Assembly: GCA_022867325.1 (NCBI GenBank)
Contig: JALHUR010000261.1
Coordinates: 1 to 37,544 of the forward strand
Length of the DNA: 37,544 nt
Direction of reading: 5' to 3'
DNA from: Candidatus Aminicenantota bacterium
GTDB taxonomy: Bacteria; Acidobacteriota; Aminicenantia; Aminicenantales; JAFGBC01
Positions within the stretch are counted from its first letter, which is position 1. Each line of letters starts with the position of its first letter. Below, one piece after another: positions 1-7,991 of this stretch. The notes under the pieces were generated by a model. It saw nothing but the letters and a program-made list of their open reading frames with translations, was not told the origin of the DNA and did not search any database. Both the position numbers and the translations under genes were made by a program.

Positions 1-273
1 AATGTTCTTTTCGACGTAGATCTCCGCGCCGCGGCGGACGCCGGATTCCTGCTGGAGCATCCGGGCCGCCCGATAAACGAGGTTGGTCTCATCCCAAGGA
101 ATGGACGGCTCGCTGCCCGCGAGGACGATGTCGGAGTCGTCCCGCCGGGCGATCCGAAGGACGTCGAAGAGGTCCACGGATTGGAAGACCGTCTTGATGT
201 CGTGGTAGCCGTCCTCGCGCTTGGAAAGAACCTCCAATCCGAGGTTGATCTTGGCGAAGGATTTAATCCTCAT
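1..273 (-). CDS. ispE: 4-diphosphocytidyl-2-C-methyl-D-erythritol kinase (IspE), N-terminal part, truncated by window start
   Basis: Manual minus-strand translation from ATG at 273: MRIKSFAKINLGLEVLSKREDGYHDIKTVFQSVDLFDVLRIARRDDSDIVLAG..., the characteristic IspE (GHMP kinase) N-terminus; open to base 1, so absent from the ORF track. Confidence 0.93.
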   Translation of the reverse strand, partial: MRIKSFAKINLGLEVLSKREDGYHDIKTVFQSVDLFDVLRIARRDDSDIVLAGSEPSIPWDETNLVYRAARMLQQESGVRRGAEIYVEKNI

Positions 274-976
274 CGCCGAGCAGGGCCTCCATTTCCCGCC
301 AGGTCCTCTCGTTGTAGCCCTTGAGGAGGGTCGCCGCCTCCGTCGCGCCGGGCCGGGGACGGTTGAACGCCATATAACGGACCTTGATCCGCCCCTTCGA
401 ATCCAAATGTTCGAAGGCGAGAAGGCGCGCCGCCGTCGAATCGGGAAAGAACTCCCGGACGTTGAAACGAAGATATCCTCGCTCTCCGGACGCGACCCTG
501 TTCCGATCGTCCCGCTGGAGCGTCCAGGCATCGCCGCCGAGCGCTTCAGGGCCGAAGCCGCCCTCGGGCCAGCGCCCGGTCAGGAGGCTTGCCATCTCGC
601 CGGGCGTCAGCCCGAACCCCAGAAACCGGGCGATGACCTCTTCCCGGCTGCCGCGGCCGAAGGCTTTCTTGGAGGGGACGGCCAGCAAGGCCTGATCGTC
701 GGTGATGAGGAGGAAATAGACGAGGCGGCCGAGGGGATCGAAGACATCGATACGGGCCCGCCCGGGAGGGAGGAGGATGAACGAGAACCGGGACCTGGCC
801 GTACCGCCGGGTCCGGTCAGGGATAACGAGCCGTCGCCCTCGAGGCTCGTGAGAGTATCGGGGATGGGAGCGAGCCGGGGGGGCCTTCCTGCGCAGCCGG
901 AAAGAGCGGCCGCGGCCAGGGCGGCCAGGGCCGTCCAACGGAACCCCCGGAGGACCTCAGTCGAGGTGAAACCCAT
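263..976 (-). CDS. LolB-like/DUF4292-like outer-membrane lipoprotein
   Basis: MGFTSTEVLRGFRWTALAALAAAALSGCAG lipobox N-terminus followed by GDGSLSLTGPGGTARSRFSFILLPPGRARIDVFDPLGRLVYFLLITDDQALLAV (LolA/LolB-like beta pattern); overlaps ispE start by 11 bp. An upstream ATG at 997 is also possible. Confidence 0.6.
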   Translation of the reverse strand: MGFTSTEVLRGFRWTALAALAAAALSGCAGRPPRLAPIPDTLTSLEGDGSLSLTGPGGTARSRFSFILLPPGRARIDVFDPLGRLVYFLLITDDQALLAVPSKKAFGRGSREEVIARFLGFGLTPGEMASLLTGRWPEGGFGPEALGGDAWTLQRDDRNRVASGERGYLRFNVREFFPDSTAARLLAFEHLDSKGRIKVRYMAFNRPRPGATEAATLLKGYNERTWREMEALLGDED

Positions 977-1262
977 AATCCTCGGTCTTGGGCGCATCCG
1001 GGGACGAGCCGGCCGGTTTGGCCCCGGCGGGCGTGCTCAGGGAAGGCTTGGATGCGCGGCGGTCCGCCGGTTTCTCGCCGGGGTTGAGATGAAAGCCGAA
1101 ATCGGTCGTCTTGATCGTTTTGGCTGCCTTCCCCTTTTTCCTGGTGAGGGGGTAAAAGGGAGACCGAACCCTCTTCCCGAAGCAGGAAAGGTTGGGATTG
1201 ACGACGAGCAGCACGACGAACAGGCCGAATAGAACTAAAATGACATAAACACCGATATTCAT
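957..1262 (-). CDS. Small single-TM protein with repeated xFGFHL/YGFHL motif
   Basis: MNIGVYVILVLFGLFVVLLVVNPNLSCFGKR TM segment, then KTIKTTDFGFHLNPGEK and APKTEDYGFHLD. Confidence 0.55.
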   Translation of the reverse strand: MNIGVYVILVLFGLFVVLLVVNPNLSCFGKRVRSPFYPLTRKKGKAAKTIKTTDFGFHLNPGEKPADRRASKPSLSTPAGAKPAGSSPDAPKTEDYGFHLD

Positions 1263-1329
1263 GGTGAGCCTCGCTCGCCGGGAGAGGAAAGTCCCCTCCC
1301 TTTTGCGATCTATCCGAGCGCGGACGCTC

Positions 1330-1464
1330 CTACGCGGGCCTATCCAGGTCGTCCTGGAATTTCGGGATCTTGTCCTTCACCTTTTCCTTCCCGAGATGGA
1401 ACCCGAGGAAGAAAGCGAAGGAGATGAGGAGGAGCGTGACTAAACCTTTGACGAACCCTTTCAT
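1330..1464 (-). CDS. Tiny membrane protein (44 aa)
   Basis: Manual translation MKGFVKGLVTLLLISFAFFLGFHLGKEKVKDKIPKFQDDLDRPA*; one TM segment plus charged tail; below ORF-track length cutoff. Confidence 0.5.
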   Translation of the reverse strand: MKGFVKGLVTLLLISFAFFLGFHLGKEKVKDKIPKFQDDLDRPA

Positions 1465-1550
1465 TCGAACCTTCCGTTTTCATTTTCGTCTAAATGGAAT
1501 AAAAAGTCAAACACAAAACGATGGAGAGCCCCCCGCGAAGTAAGGACAAT

Positions 1551-1579
1551 TTGATATGCGGGGCGCGGTCTTGTATATT
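1551..1579 (+). promoter_or_regulatory. Putative sigma70-type promoter of the MEMO-AMMECR1 gene
   Basis: TTGATA (1551-1556), 17-bp spacer, TATATT (1574-1579), 35 bp upstream of the 1615 start. Confidence 0.55.
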
Positions 1580-1614
1580 TCTATTATAGGTCGGGTATCG
1601 ATATCGAGGTTCCC

Positions 1615-3051
1615 ATGAAAAGAACTTGGGTGGCCGGTTTCGGAGTCCTCCTAATCCTTGCGACGAGTCTCGCTTGGTCGCAGACCGTCCGGAAGTCCGT
1701 CTTTGCGGGGCAGTTCTACGACGGCGACCCGGCGCGTCTGGCGGTCCAGATCAACCGCTTCCTCGGCGCCGTCGACCGCCCCCCGAACCCGCCCGATCGG
1801 ATCCTGGCCCTCATCGTGCCCCACGCCGGGTACGTTTATTCCGGGCAGACGGCCGCCTACGGCTATAGGCTCGTCCAGGGCCGGAACATCGATTCCGTCG
1901 TCATCGTCGCTCCCTCCCACCGCTACGCGTTCAACGGCGGCGCCGTCTGGGCGCAAGGCGGGTTCGAAACCCCGCTGGGGACGGCCGCCGTCGATGAAGC
2001 CCTGGCCGCCGAATTCATCCGCGAAACCGGGTACCGCTCGATCCCGGATGCATTCGCCGAAGAACATTCGGTCGAAGTCCAGGTGCCTTTCATCCAGGCC
2101 GCGCTCCCCGAGTCCAAGATCGTTCCAGTCGTCCTGGGCGGCCTCAACGAACGCGGCATTCGCTCCTTGGCCGTCGCGCTGGCCAAGCTCATGTCCCGTC
2201 CCGGCGTCTTGGTCGTCGCTTCGACCGACATGTCCCACTATCTGCCGAAGGACCGGGCCAACCAAGTCGATTCCGAAACGGCCTCCCTCATCCGCGGTTT
2301 CAAAGCGGACGCCCTGATCCGGAAGCTCGCCGCGGGCGAGAATATTCTCTGCGGCGGGGCCGGCGTCGCGGCCGTCCTGCTCGCCGGGCAAAAAGCGGGG
2401 GCCGTCGAGGCCCGACTCCTCCACTATGCCGATTCTTCCGAAGCCGGCGGTCCGGCCGACGGGGTCGTCGGCTATCTCGCCGCCGCCGTCATCGGCGGCG
2501 AACGCCCGCCCGATTTCAGTCTGTCCCCGAACGAGAAGAAGGAGCTTTTGGGGCTGGCCCGGAGGGCCGTCGAAACATTCGTCCGGAGCGGCAAAGTGCT
2601 CGAGTACGAAACGAAAGACCCAAACCTTCTCGCGGCGCGGGGGGCCTTCGTGACCCTGAAAAAAAGCGGCGGACTCCGCGGCTGCATCGGTTTCATCGAA
2701 CCCGTCTTCCCGCTGGCCCGGGCCGTCATCCAGGCCGCCGTCTACGCGGCCACGGAGGATCCCCGTTTCCCGGCGGTCGGCGAGACGGAGCTCGCCGAGC
2801 TCGAGTACGAGATCTCGGTCCTGACGCCCCTGCGCAGGATTCCGGACCCCAAGGAAGTCCGCGTTGGAACGCACGGCCTGGTCATCGCCCAAGGCGGCCG
2901 GCGGGGTTTGCTTCTGCCCCAGGTCCCAATCGAGGAAGGATGGGACCGGGAGACCTTCCTCCGCCAGGCCTGCTATAAAGCGGGCTTGCCCGAGACTGCC
3001 TGGCAAACGGGGGCTGAGATCTACGTCTTCGAAGCCATCGTCTTCCATTAA
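1615..3051 (+). CDS. Exported MEMO (AmmeMemoRadiSam B) - AMMECR1 (AmmeMemoRadiSam A) fusion protein
   Basis: Signal peptide MKRTWVAGFGVLLILATSLAWSQ; MEMO-like VRKSVFAGQFYDGDPARL...IVPHAGYVYSGQTAAYGY...STDMSHYLP; C-terminal AMMECR1-like GAFVTLKKSGGLRGCIGFIEP...EISVLTPLRRI. Confidence 0.88.
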   Translation: MKRTWVAGFGVLLILATSLAWSQTVRKSVFAGQFYDGDPARLAVQINRFLGAVDRPPNPPDRILALIVPHAGYVYSGQTAAYGYRLVQGRNIDSVVIVAPSHRYAFNGGAVWAQGGFETPLGTAAVDEALAAEFIRETGYRSIPDAFAEEHSVEVQVPFIQAALPESKIVPVVLGGLNERGIRSLAVALAKLMSRPGVLVVASTDMSHYLPKDRANQVDSETASLIRGFKADALIRKLAAGENILCGGAGVAAVLLAGQKAGAVEARLLHYADSSEAGGPADGVVGYLAAAVIGGERPPDFSLSPNEKKELLGLARRAVETFVRSGKVLEYETKDPNLLAARGAFVTLKKSGGLRGCIGFIEPVFPLARAVIQAAVYAATEDPRFPAVGETELAELEYEISVLTPLRRIPDPKEVRVGTHGLVIAQGGRRGLLLPQVPIEEGWDRETFLRQACYKAGLPETAWQTGAEIYVFEAIVFH

Positions 3052-3077
3052 GCCCCACGCCAGCTCCCTAGAACCAG

Positions 3078-3255
3078 TTCTTTTTCCGGGGTTTAATAAA
3101 GACAAGTTGGGGTGGCGCGGCTGGGGGCCCCTACTCACGGAGCCGGTGCCAAGACTCAAAAAAGGGATTCCTAAAATGCGGCAACGGCTCCGTGAGTACG
3201 GGGGTGTGCCGCGACAGGACCCCCCACAACTACTTGTTAAACCCCGAAAAAAGAA
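3078..3255. repeat. Long imperfect inverted repeat (about 70-bp arms)
   Basis: Left arm TTCTTTTTCCGGGGTTTAATAAAGACAAGTTGGGG...TACTCACGGAGCCGGTGCC; right arm GGCAACGGCTCCGTGAGTA...CCCCCACAACTACTTGTTAAACCCCGAAAAAAGAA; inner 19-bp stem (3132-3150 / 3180-3198) has one mismatch. Confidence 0.8.
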
Positions 3256-3277
3256 TGCGGTCTGGCCCGGCGGCGGC

Positions 3278-3305
3278 TTGCCGGACGCCGTGGCTGTGTT
3301 ATAAT
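3278..3305 (+). promoter_or_regulatory. Putative sigma70-type promoter of the fmdB-like gene
   Basis: TTGCCG (3278-3283), 16-bp spacer, perfect TATAAT (3300-3305), 21 bp before the ATG at 3327. Confidence 0.55.
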
Positions 3306-3326
3306 AGGTCATTCAGAAGGATCGCC

Positions 3327-3605
3327 ATGCCGCTCTACGAATACGAATGCAGCCAATGCGGGCACGCCTTCGAGGTCGTCCAGAAAGCCCACGGCCAGCC
3401 GCTCAAGAAATGCCCCAAGTGCTCGGGCCCGCTCCGCAAGCTCCTGTCCGCGCCGGCAATCCATTTCAAGGGCAGCGGCTGGTACATCACGGACTACGCC
3501 AAGAAAAGCTCGGGCGAGGCCGACAAGGCGCCCGCCAAGAAAAGCGAACCGGCCGCCGGGTCCGAATCCAAGGAAACCAAGAAGGATGAGTCGCCCTCAA
3601 AATAA
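3327..3605 (+). CDS. FmdB-family zinc ribbon protein
   Basis: MPLYEYECSQCGHAFEVVQKAHGQPLKKCPKCSGPLRKLLSAPAIHFKGSGWYITDY: CxxC...CxxC and conserved FKGSGWYxTDY. Confidence 0.93.
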   Translation: MPLYEYECSQCGHAFEVVQKAHGQPLKKCPKCSGPLRKLLSAPAIHFKGSGWYITDYAKKSSGEADKAPAKKSEPAAGSESKETKKDESPSK

Positions 3606-3639
3606 GGACGGCCGGGTCCGGCCGTCCTTATTTTGAGGG
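3594..3639 (+). terminator. Perfect 20-bp stem hairpin spanning the fmdB-like stop codon
   Basis: CCCTCAAAATAAGGACGGCC-GGGTCC-GGCCGTCCTTATTTTGAGGG; A/T-rich tract on both flanks of the GC core, so potentially bidirectional. Confidence 0.75.
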
Positions 3640-3689
3640 CGGCCGGACCCAGCCATGCTTTTTGACAATCTCCGGGGCGGAAGAATACA

Positions 3690-4700
3690 ATGGGTCCGAT
3701 GAAAATCGTCGTCCGGACGCCGAATTGGGTCGGCGACTCCATCCTGGCGCTGCCGGCCATCGCCAGCCTGCGCGACAATTTCCCCGGGGCGGAGGTCTGG
3801 ATCGCTTCCCGGGCTTGGGTCCGGGACCTGTTTCCCGCCGGCGACGGGATCGCCGGAACGGTCACCCTCCCCGACCGCGCCGACCTTAAAACGCTGAAGC
3901 GCGCCAGCCGGGAGCTTCGAGAACACCGCTTCGACGCCGGCCTGCTCCTGACCAATTCCTTTTCCTCTGCCCTCCTCTTCTTTATGAGCAAGATCCCCGA
4001 ACGCTGGGGATACGCCTCGGACGGCCGCGGCCGGCTCCTGACCAAGCGCGTCCCGCGCCGGGAGATCGAGCCGAATCTCCATCAGGCCCATTATTATCTC
4101 CGTCTCGTCGACGGCCTCGGCCTCAAGACGCGGCCGCCTCAAATTAAGCTGACCCTTTCGGCCTCGGAAAAGAGGGCGGCCCGGGCTCGGCTGCGCAGCC
4201 TGGGGATCCGGGCCGGAAGGCCGCTCGTCATCATCGATCCCGGCGCGTCCTACGGGCCGGCCAAGCGCTGGTTCCCGGAACGTTTCGCGGCCGCGGCGGA
4301 CCGCCTTCGGACGCGCCGGAAGGCGGAAATCCTGCTGGTCGGATCGGAAAGCGAGACGGCCCTCGCCGAGAAAGTGTCGGCGGCCATGAAGACGAGGCCC
4401 CATTCGCTCGTCGGCCGGACGACCCTGCGCGAACTCCTCGGCCTCATCGGCCAAGCCCGCCTCGTCCTGACCAACGATTCAGGCCCGATGCACATGGCCA
4501 ACGCCCTCGGGATTCCGGTCGTGGCCGTGTTCGGCCCGACCGATCCCCGGCTGACCGGCCCCCTCCAGCCGCCGGCCGCCGTGCTCAAAAAGACCGTCCC
4601 CTGCTGGCCCTGCCTCTACCGCAGCTGTCCCTACGACCATCGCTGCATGACGGGGATTTCCGTCGAAGAGGTCGTCGAAGCCAGCCGGCCGTTCTTATGA
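3690..4700 (+). CDS. ADP-heptose:LPS heptosyltransferase (glycosyltransferase family 9)
   Basis: MKIVVRTPNWVGDSILALPAIASLRDNFPGAEVWIASRAW...LVLTNDSGPMHMANALGIPVVAVFGPTDPRLTGP...CWPCLYRSCPYDHRCM, WaaF/RfaF-like. Confidence 0.92.
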   Translation: MGPMKIVVRTPNWVGDSILALPAIASLRDNFPGAEVWIASRAWVRDLFPAGDGIAGTVTLPDRADLKTLKRASRELREHRFDAGLLLTNSFSSALLFFMSKIPERWGYASDGRGRLLTKRVPRREIEPNLHQAHYYLRLVDGLGLKTRPPQIKLTLSASEKRAARARLRSLGIRAGRPLVIIDPGASYGPAKRWFPERFAAAADRLRTRRKAEILLVGSESETALAEKVSAAMKTRPHSLVGRTTLRELLGLIGQARLVLTNDSGPMHMANALGIPVVAVFGPTDPRLTGPLQPPAAVLKKTVPCWPCLYRSCPYDHRCMTGISVEEVVEASRPFL

Positions 4701-5305
4701 ACACAAAGAAAGCCGTCTTCCTCGACCGGGATGGAACCCTCAACGTCGACGTCGGCTACATTCGGGATTACGGCCGGGTCAGGCTCTATCCCCGGGGCAT
4801 CGAGGCCGTCCGGAGGATCAACCGGGCGGGCCTGCTGGCCCTCGTCGTCACGAACCAATCCGGAATCGGGCGCGGACTTCTGACCGAACAGGATCTCTGG
4901 ACGATTCACGCGAAGATGAGCGAGACGCTGGCCAAACGGAAAGCCCGGATCGACGGATGGTATTACTGCCCGCACTATGAAGAGTCCGCGCTGGACGCTT
5001 TCCGCAAGAACTGCTCCTGCCGGAAGCCGGGACCGGGCATGGCCCTTCAAGCCGCGCGCGATTTCGGCCTGGACCTCGGGGCCTCCTACCTGATCGGCGA
5101 CAAGGTCGAAGACATCGAGTTCGGCCGGGCCATCGGCGCGACCCCCGTCCTCGTCCTGACCGGCTATGGAACCCGCTCCTTGGAAACGCTCGGGGCGCGT
5201 CCGGAGGGGCCGGCGTTCGTCGCGCCCGACGTCCTTGCCGCCGTTCGCTGGATCCTCGCCCGGGAAAAACGCCGGCGCCCCGGCCCGGGGAAAACCAAGA
5301 CCTAG
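4697..5305 (+). CDS. gmhB: D-glycero-D-manno-heptose 1,7-bisphosphate 7-phosphatase (HAD)
   Basis: KKAVFLDRDGTLNVDVGYIRDYGRVRLYPRGIEAVRRINRAG...VVTNQSGIGRGLL...CSCRKPGPGM...YLIGDKVEDIEFGRAIGA; ATGA overlap with the GT9 gene. Confidence 0.92.
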   Translation: MNTKKAVFLDRDGTLNVDVGYIRDYGRVRLYPRGIEAVRRINRAGLLALVVTNQSGIGRGLLTEQDLWTIHAKMSETLAKRKARIDGWYYCPHYEESALDAFRKNCSCRKPGPGMALQAARDFGLDLGASYLIGDKVEDIEFGRAIGATPVLVLTGYGTRSLETLGARPEGPAFVAPDVLAAVRWILAREKRRRPGPGKTKT

Positions 5306-5330
5306 CCCGGCGAAAAGACGGAAGACTGCC

Positions 5331-7481
5331 ATGGTCAGGTTCGACGACATCCTCGACAAAGTCTCTCCCAAGTTCGGCGAGAAGGATGTCGCGTTCCTCC
5401 AGAAAGCCTACATCTTCGCGGCCCGCGCCCACAAGGGGCAAGTCCGCCGCTCGGGCGAACCCTACCTCAGCCATCCCCTCGAGGTCGCCAACCTCCTGGC
5501 CGACATGGGCTTGGACAGGACGGCCCTGGCCGCCGGACTCCTCCACGATGTCCTGGAGGATACCGAGGTGACGGCGGCCGAGCTCAAGGAGGCTTTCGGG
5601 AAGGACGTCGCCGCCCTGGTCGAGGGCGTCACCAAGATCGGCCGCGTCCAGGGCGCCCCGCCCGAGGCAAGCCAGGCCGAGACGCTCCGCAAGATCATCC
5701 TGGCCATGACCGACGACCTCCGGGTCATCTTCATCAAGCTGGCCGACCGCACCCACAACCTTCAGACCCTTCAACACCTCGACCCCGACAAGCAGAAGCA
5801 GGTCGCCCGGGAAACAATCGAGATCTACGCCCCGATCGCCAACCGGCTCGGGATGGGCCGCATCCGGGCCGAGCTCGAAGACCTCTCGTTCCGCTACGTC
5901 GCGCCCGAGGATTATGCCCGGGTCGTCGGGCTGGTCGAACCGATCCGCAAAAAAGCGGAGAAAGACCTGCGCCGTCTCCAGCGGAGCCTCGAATCCCTCC
6001 TTAAGGACAATGCCGTCCCGGCCCGCGTCTCGTCCCGGATCAAGCGGCCCTATAGCATCCACCAGAAGATGCGGCGCCAGGGGATTGAATTCGGCCAGGT
6101 CTACGACCTGCTCGCGCTCAGGATCATCACGGACAGCATCAAGGACTGCTACGCCGCCCTGGGCATCATCCACCAGCGCTGGTCCCACCTTCCCCCGCGC
6201 GTCCGGGACTATGTGGCCATGCCCAAACCGAATCTCTACCAGGCCCTTCACACCACGATCTTGACCGAGGACCGGCAGACGTTCGAGATCCAGATCCGGA
6301 CCGAGTCCATGCACGAGCTGGCCGAGAACGGCATCGCCGCCCACTGGAAATACAAGGACAAAGACCGCGAGCATATCGTCAAGGAGGACAAGCGCCTGCT
6401 CTGGCTGCGCCGGATGGTCGAATTCTACAAGGAGCAAAAAAGCCCCCGTGAATTCCTGCGGAGCCTTAAGACGGACCTCGTTCCCGAAGAGGTCTATGTC
6501 TTTACGCCCAAGGGCAAAGTCATCAGCCTCCCCCAGGGGGCGACGGGCCTCGACTTCGCCTTCAAGATCCATTCCGAGATCGGGCTCCACGCCGCCGGCT
6601 GCCGCATCAACGGCCGGACGGCGGCCTTGAACATGCATCTCAAAACCGGGGATATCGTCGAGATCTCGACCGCCTCCGATAAAACGCCTTCCCGCAGCTG
6701 GTTGAACATGGTGACGACTTCAGACGCCCGGCACCAGATCAAGCATTGGCGCAACATCAAGGAGCGAAACCGGTCGGCGGTCCTGGGAAAGAAGCTCTGG
6801 GAGCGGGAGATCGCCCGGCAGGGCCTTCCGGCCGGACTGGGCGATCAGGGGCGGCTGCTGCCCCGGATCGAGGCCGTCAGCGGGCTCCGGGTGCAGTCCC
6901 TGGAGGACCTCTATGCTTTGGTCGGGACCGGGAAGCTCTTGGTTAAGCCGCTGCTCGAAAGCTTAGCCGGGGAGGAGGGAGGCGCGCCCCAGAAGGAGAT
7001 TTTCCTTCGCAAAATCGTAACCCGGGTCGCCTCCCGGCCGGTTCGGGGACTCGTCGTCAAAGACGGAAACGGGCCCCTCCTCCGGCTCGCTCGCTGTTGT
7101 CTCCCCATCAAGGGAGAACCCATCGTCGGCTACATGACGGCGGGGAAGGGCGTCACGGTCCACGCCCAACGCTGCCCTTACGTGGCCAAAGAACTGCTGG
7201 ACGGCCGGCGCACGATCGAAGTCGCCTGGGACCCGGCCCTGGCCCGGACCTTCCGGGCCCGGCTCCAAATCAAGGCGGCCGATTCGCCCGGCGTCCTGGC
7301 CAAGGTCGCGGCCGTCATCACGGAGCTGGGGGGGAACATCGTCCGGGCCGAAGTCGAAGCCTTCGCGGACGGGAAGGGACAGATCAAAATCGAGCTCGAC
7401 GTCCGGGATATCGATCAACTCGAGGGTATGTCGAAGCGGATCGCCGGCTTCAAGGAAGTCGATGCGGTGGAACGGTCGTGA
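5331..7481 (+). CDS. Bifunctional (p)ppGpp synthetase/hydrolase, RelA/SpoT family
   Basis: HD domain (YLSHPLEVANLLADMGLDRTALAAGLLHDVLEDTE), synthetase (RIKRPYSIHQKMRRQG...DLLALRIIT), TGS (VYVFTPKGKVISLPQGATGLDFAFKIHSEIG), C-terminal ACT; start set at MVRFDDILDKV. Confidence 0.95.
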   Translation: MVRFDDILDKVSPKFGEKDVAFLQKAYIFAARAHKGQVRRSGEPYLSHPLEVANLLADMGLDRTALAAGLLHDVLEDTEVTAAELKEAFGKDVAALVEGVTKIGRVQGAPPEASQAETLRKIILAMTDDLRVIFIKLADRTHNLQTLQHLDPDKQKQVARETIEIYAPIANRLGMGRIRAELEDLSFRYVAPEDYARVVGLVEPIRKKAEKDLRRLQRSLESLLKDNAVPARVSSRIKRPYSIHQKMRRQGIEFGQVYDLLALRIITDSIKDCYAALGIIHQRWSHLPPRVRDYVAMPKPNLYQALHTTILTEDRQTFEIQIRTESMHELAENGIAAHWKYKDKDREHIVKEDKRLLWLRRMVEFYKEQKSPREFLRSLKTDLVPEEVYVFTPKGKVISLPQGATGLDFAFKIHSEIGLHAAGCRINGRTAALNMHLKTGDIVEISTASDKTPSRSWLNMVTTSDARHQIKHWRNIKERNRSAVLGKKLWEREIARQGLPAGLGDQGRLLPRIEAVSGLRVQSLEDLYALVGTGKLLVKPLLESLAGEEGGAPQKEIFLRKIVTRVASRPVRGLVVKDGNGPLLRLARCCLPIKGEPIVGYMTAGKGVTVHAQRCPYVAKELLDGRRTIEVAWDPALARTFRARLQIKAADSPGVLAKVAAVITELGGNIVRAEVEAFADGKGQIKIELDVRDIDQLEGMSKRIAGFKEVDAVERS

Positions 7482-7486
7482 CCGGC

Positions 7487-7678
7487 TTAGCGGGCCTTGG
7501 CCACTTTCCCGGCCCGGAGGCATTTGGTACAGACCCAGACCCGCTTGACGCCGGAGGACGTTTGGGCCTTGACATGCTGCAGGTTCGGCTTCCACTTCTT
7601 CTTGGTCGCCTTGTGGGAATGGCTGACACTCTGTCCGAACATCGGACCTTTTCCGCAGATCTCGCACACTTTAGGCAT
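7487..7678 (-). CDS. rpmB: 50S ribosomal protein L28
   Basis: MPKVCEICGKGPMFGQSVSHSHKATKKKWKPNLQHVKAQTSSGVKRVWVCTKCLRAGKVAKAR; zinc-binding form with two CxxC. Confidence 0.95.
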   Translation of the reverse strand: MPKVCEICGKGPMFGQSVSHSHKATKKKWKPNLQHVKAQTSSGVKRVWVCTKCLRAGKVAKAR

Positions 7679-7742
7679 GGATTCTCTCTCTCTAAGGCTC
7701 TCTCTTATACCACAAAACGTCTGGCCTGACAACCCCTCGACA

Positions 7743-7774
7743 CTCACCCTAATCCTTATCAGGATTAGGATGAG
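7743..7774. repeat. Hairpin, 14-bp stem with one mismatch, 4-nt loop
   Basis: CTCACCCTAATCCT-TATC-AGGATTAGGATGAG. Confidence 0.65.
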
Positions 7775-7818
7775 TACTGCAAGGCTGCTAGCCCGCCTTA
7801 AGGCATTGGCAAGTCTAG

Positions 7819-7851
7819 GGGTAGTCCTGAGCGTTAGCGAACGGACAACCC
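7819..7851. repeat. REP-like hairpin
   Basis: GGGTAGTCC-TGAGCGTTAGCGAAC-GGACAACCC; 9-bp stem with one mismatch; core GTCCTGAGCGnnAGCGAAnGGAC. Confidence 0.5.
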
Positions 7852-7947
7852 GTTTCCAAAAAAAGGCATGTAAAGGAACTTGTCTCGGCCGGCGACAATC
7901 GTCCTTTAACGCGCACGCTTCCGGGCTGGCGCGGCGTTCCGGCCGGC

Positions 7948-7977
7948 TTGTTCAACTGGTACAAAACTTGCTATAAA
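7948..7977 (+). promoter_or_regulatory. Possible promoter of the TPR gene
   Basis: TTGTTC (7948-7953), 18-bp spacer, TATAAA (7972-7977). Confidence 0.35.
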
Positions 7978-7991
7978 AGAACTAGAGGCCG

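Noticed and set aside
1651-3312. 553-aa minus-strand ORF antisense to the MEMO-AMMECR1 gene
   Set aside because: High-GC shadow ORF; low-complexity, no recognisable family, while the plus frame has clear domains.
4848-6638. 596-aa minus-strand ORF antisense to gmhB/relA
   Set aside because: Shadow frame of strongly recognisable plus-strand genes; D/G/L/R-rich composition typical of antisense GC-rich frames.
7487-7747. 86-aa version of L28 starting at 7747
   Set aside because: The N-terminal 23 residues extend through the hairpin/leader region; MPKVCEICGK at 7678 is the canonical L28 start.
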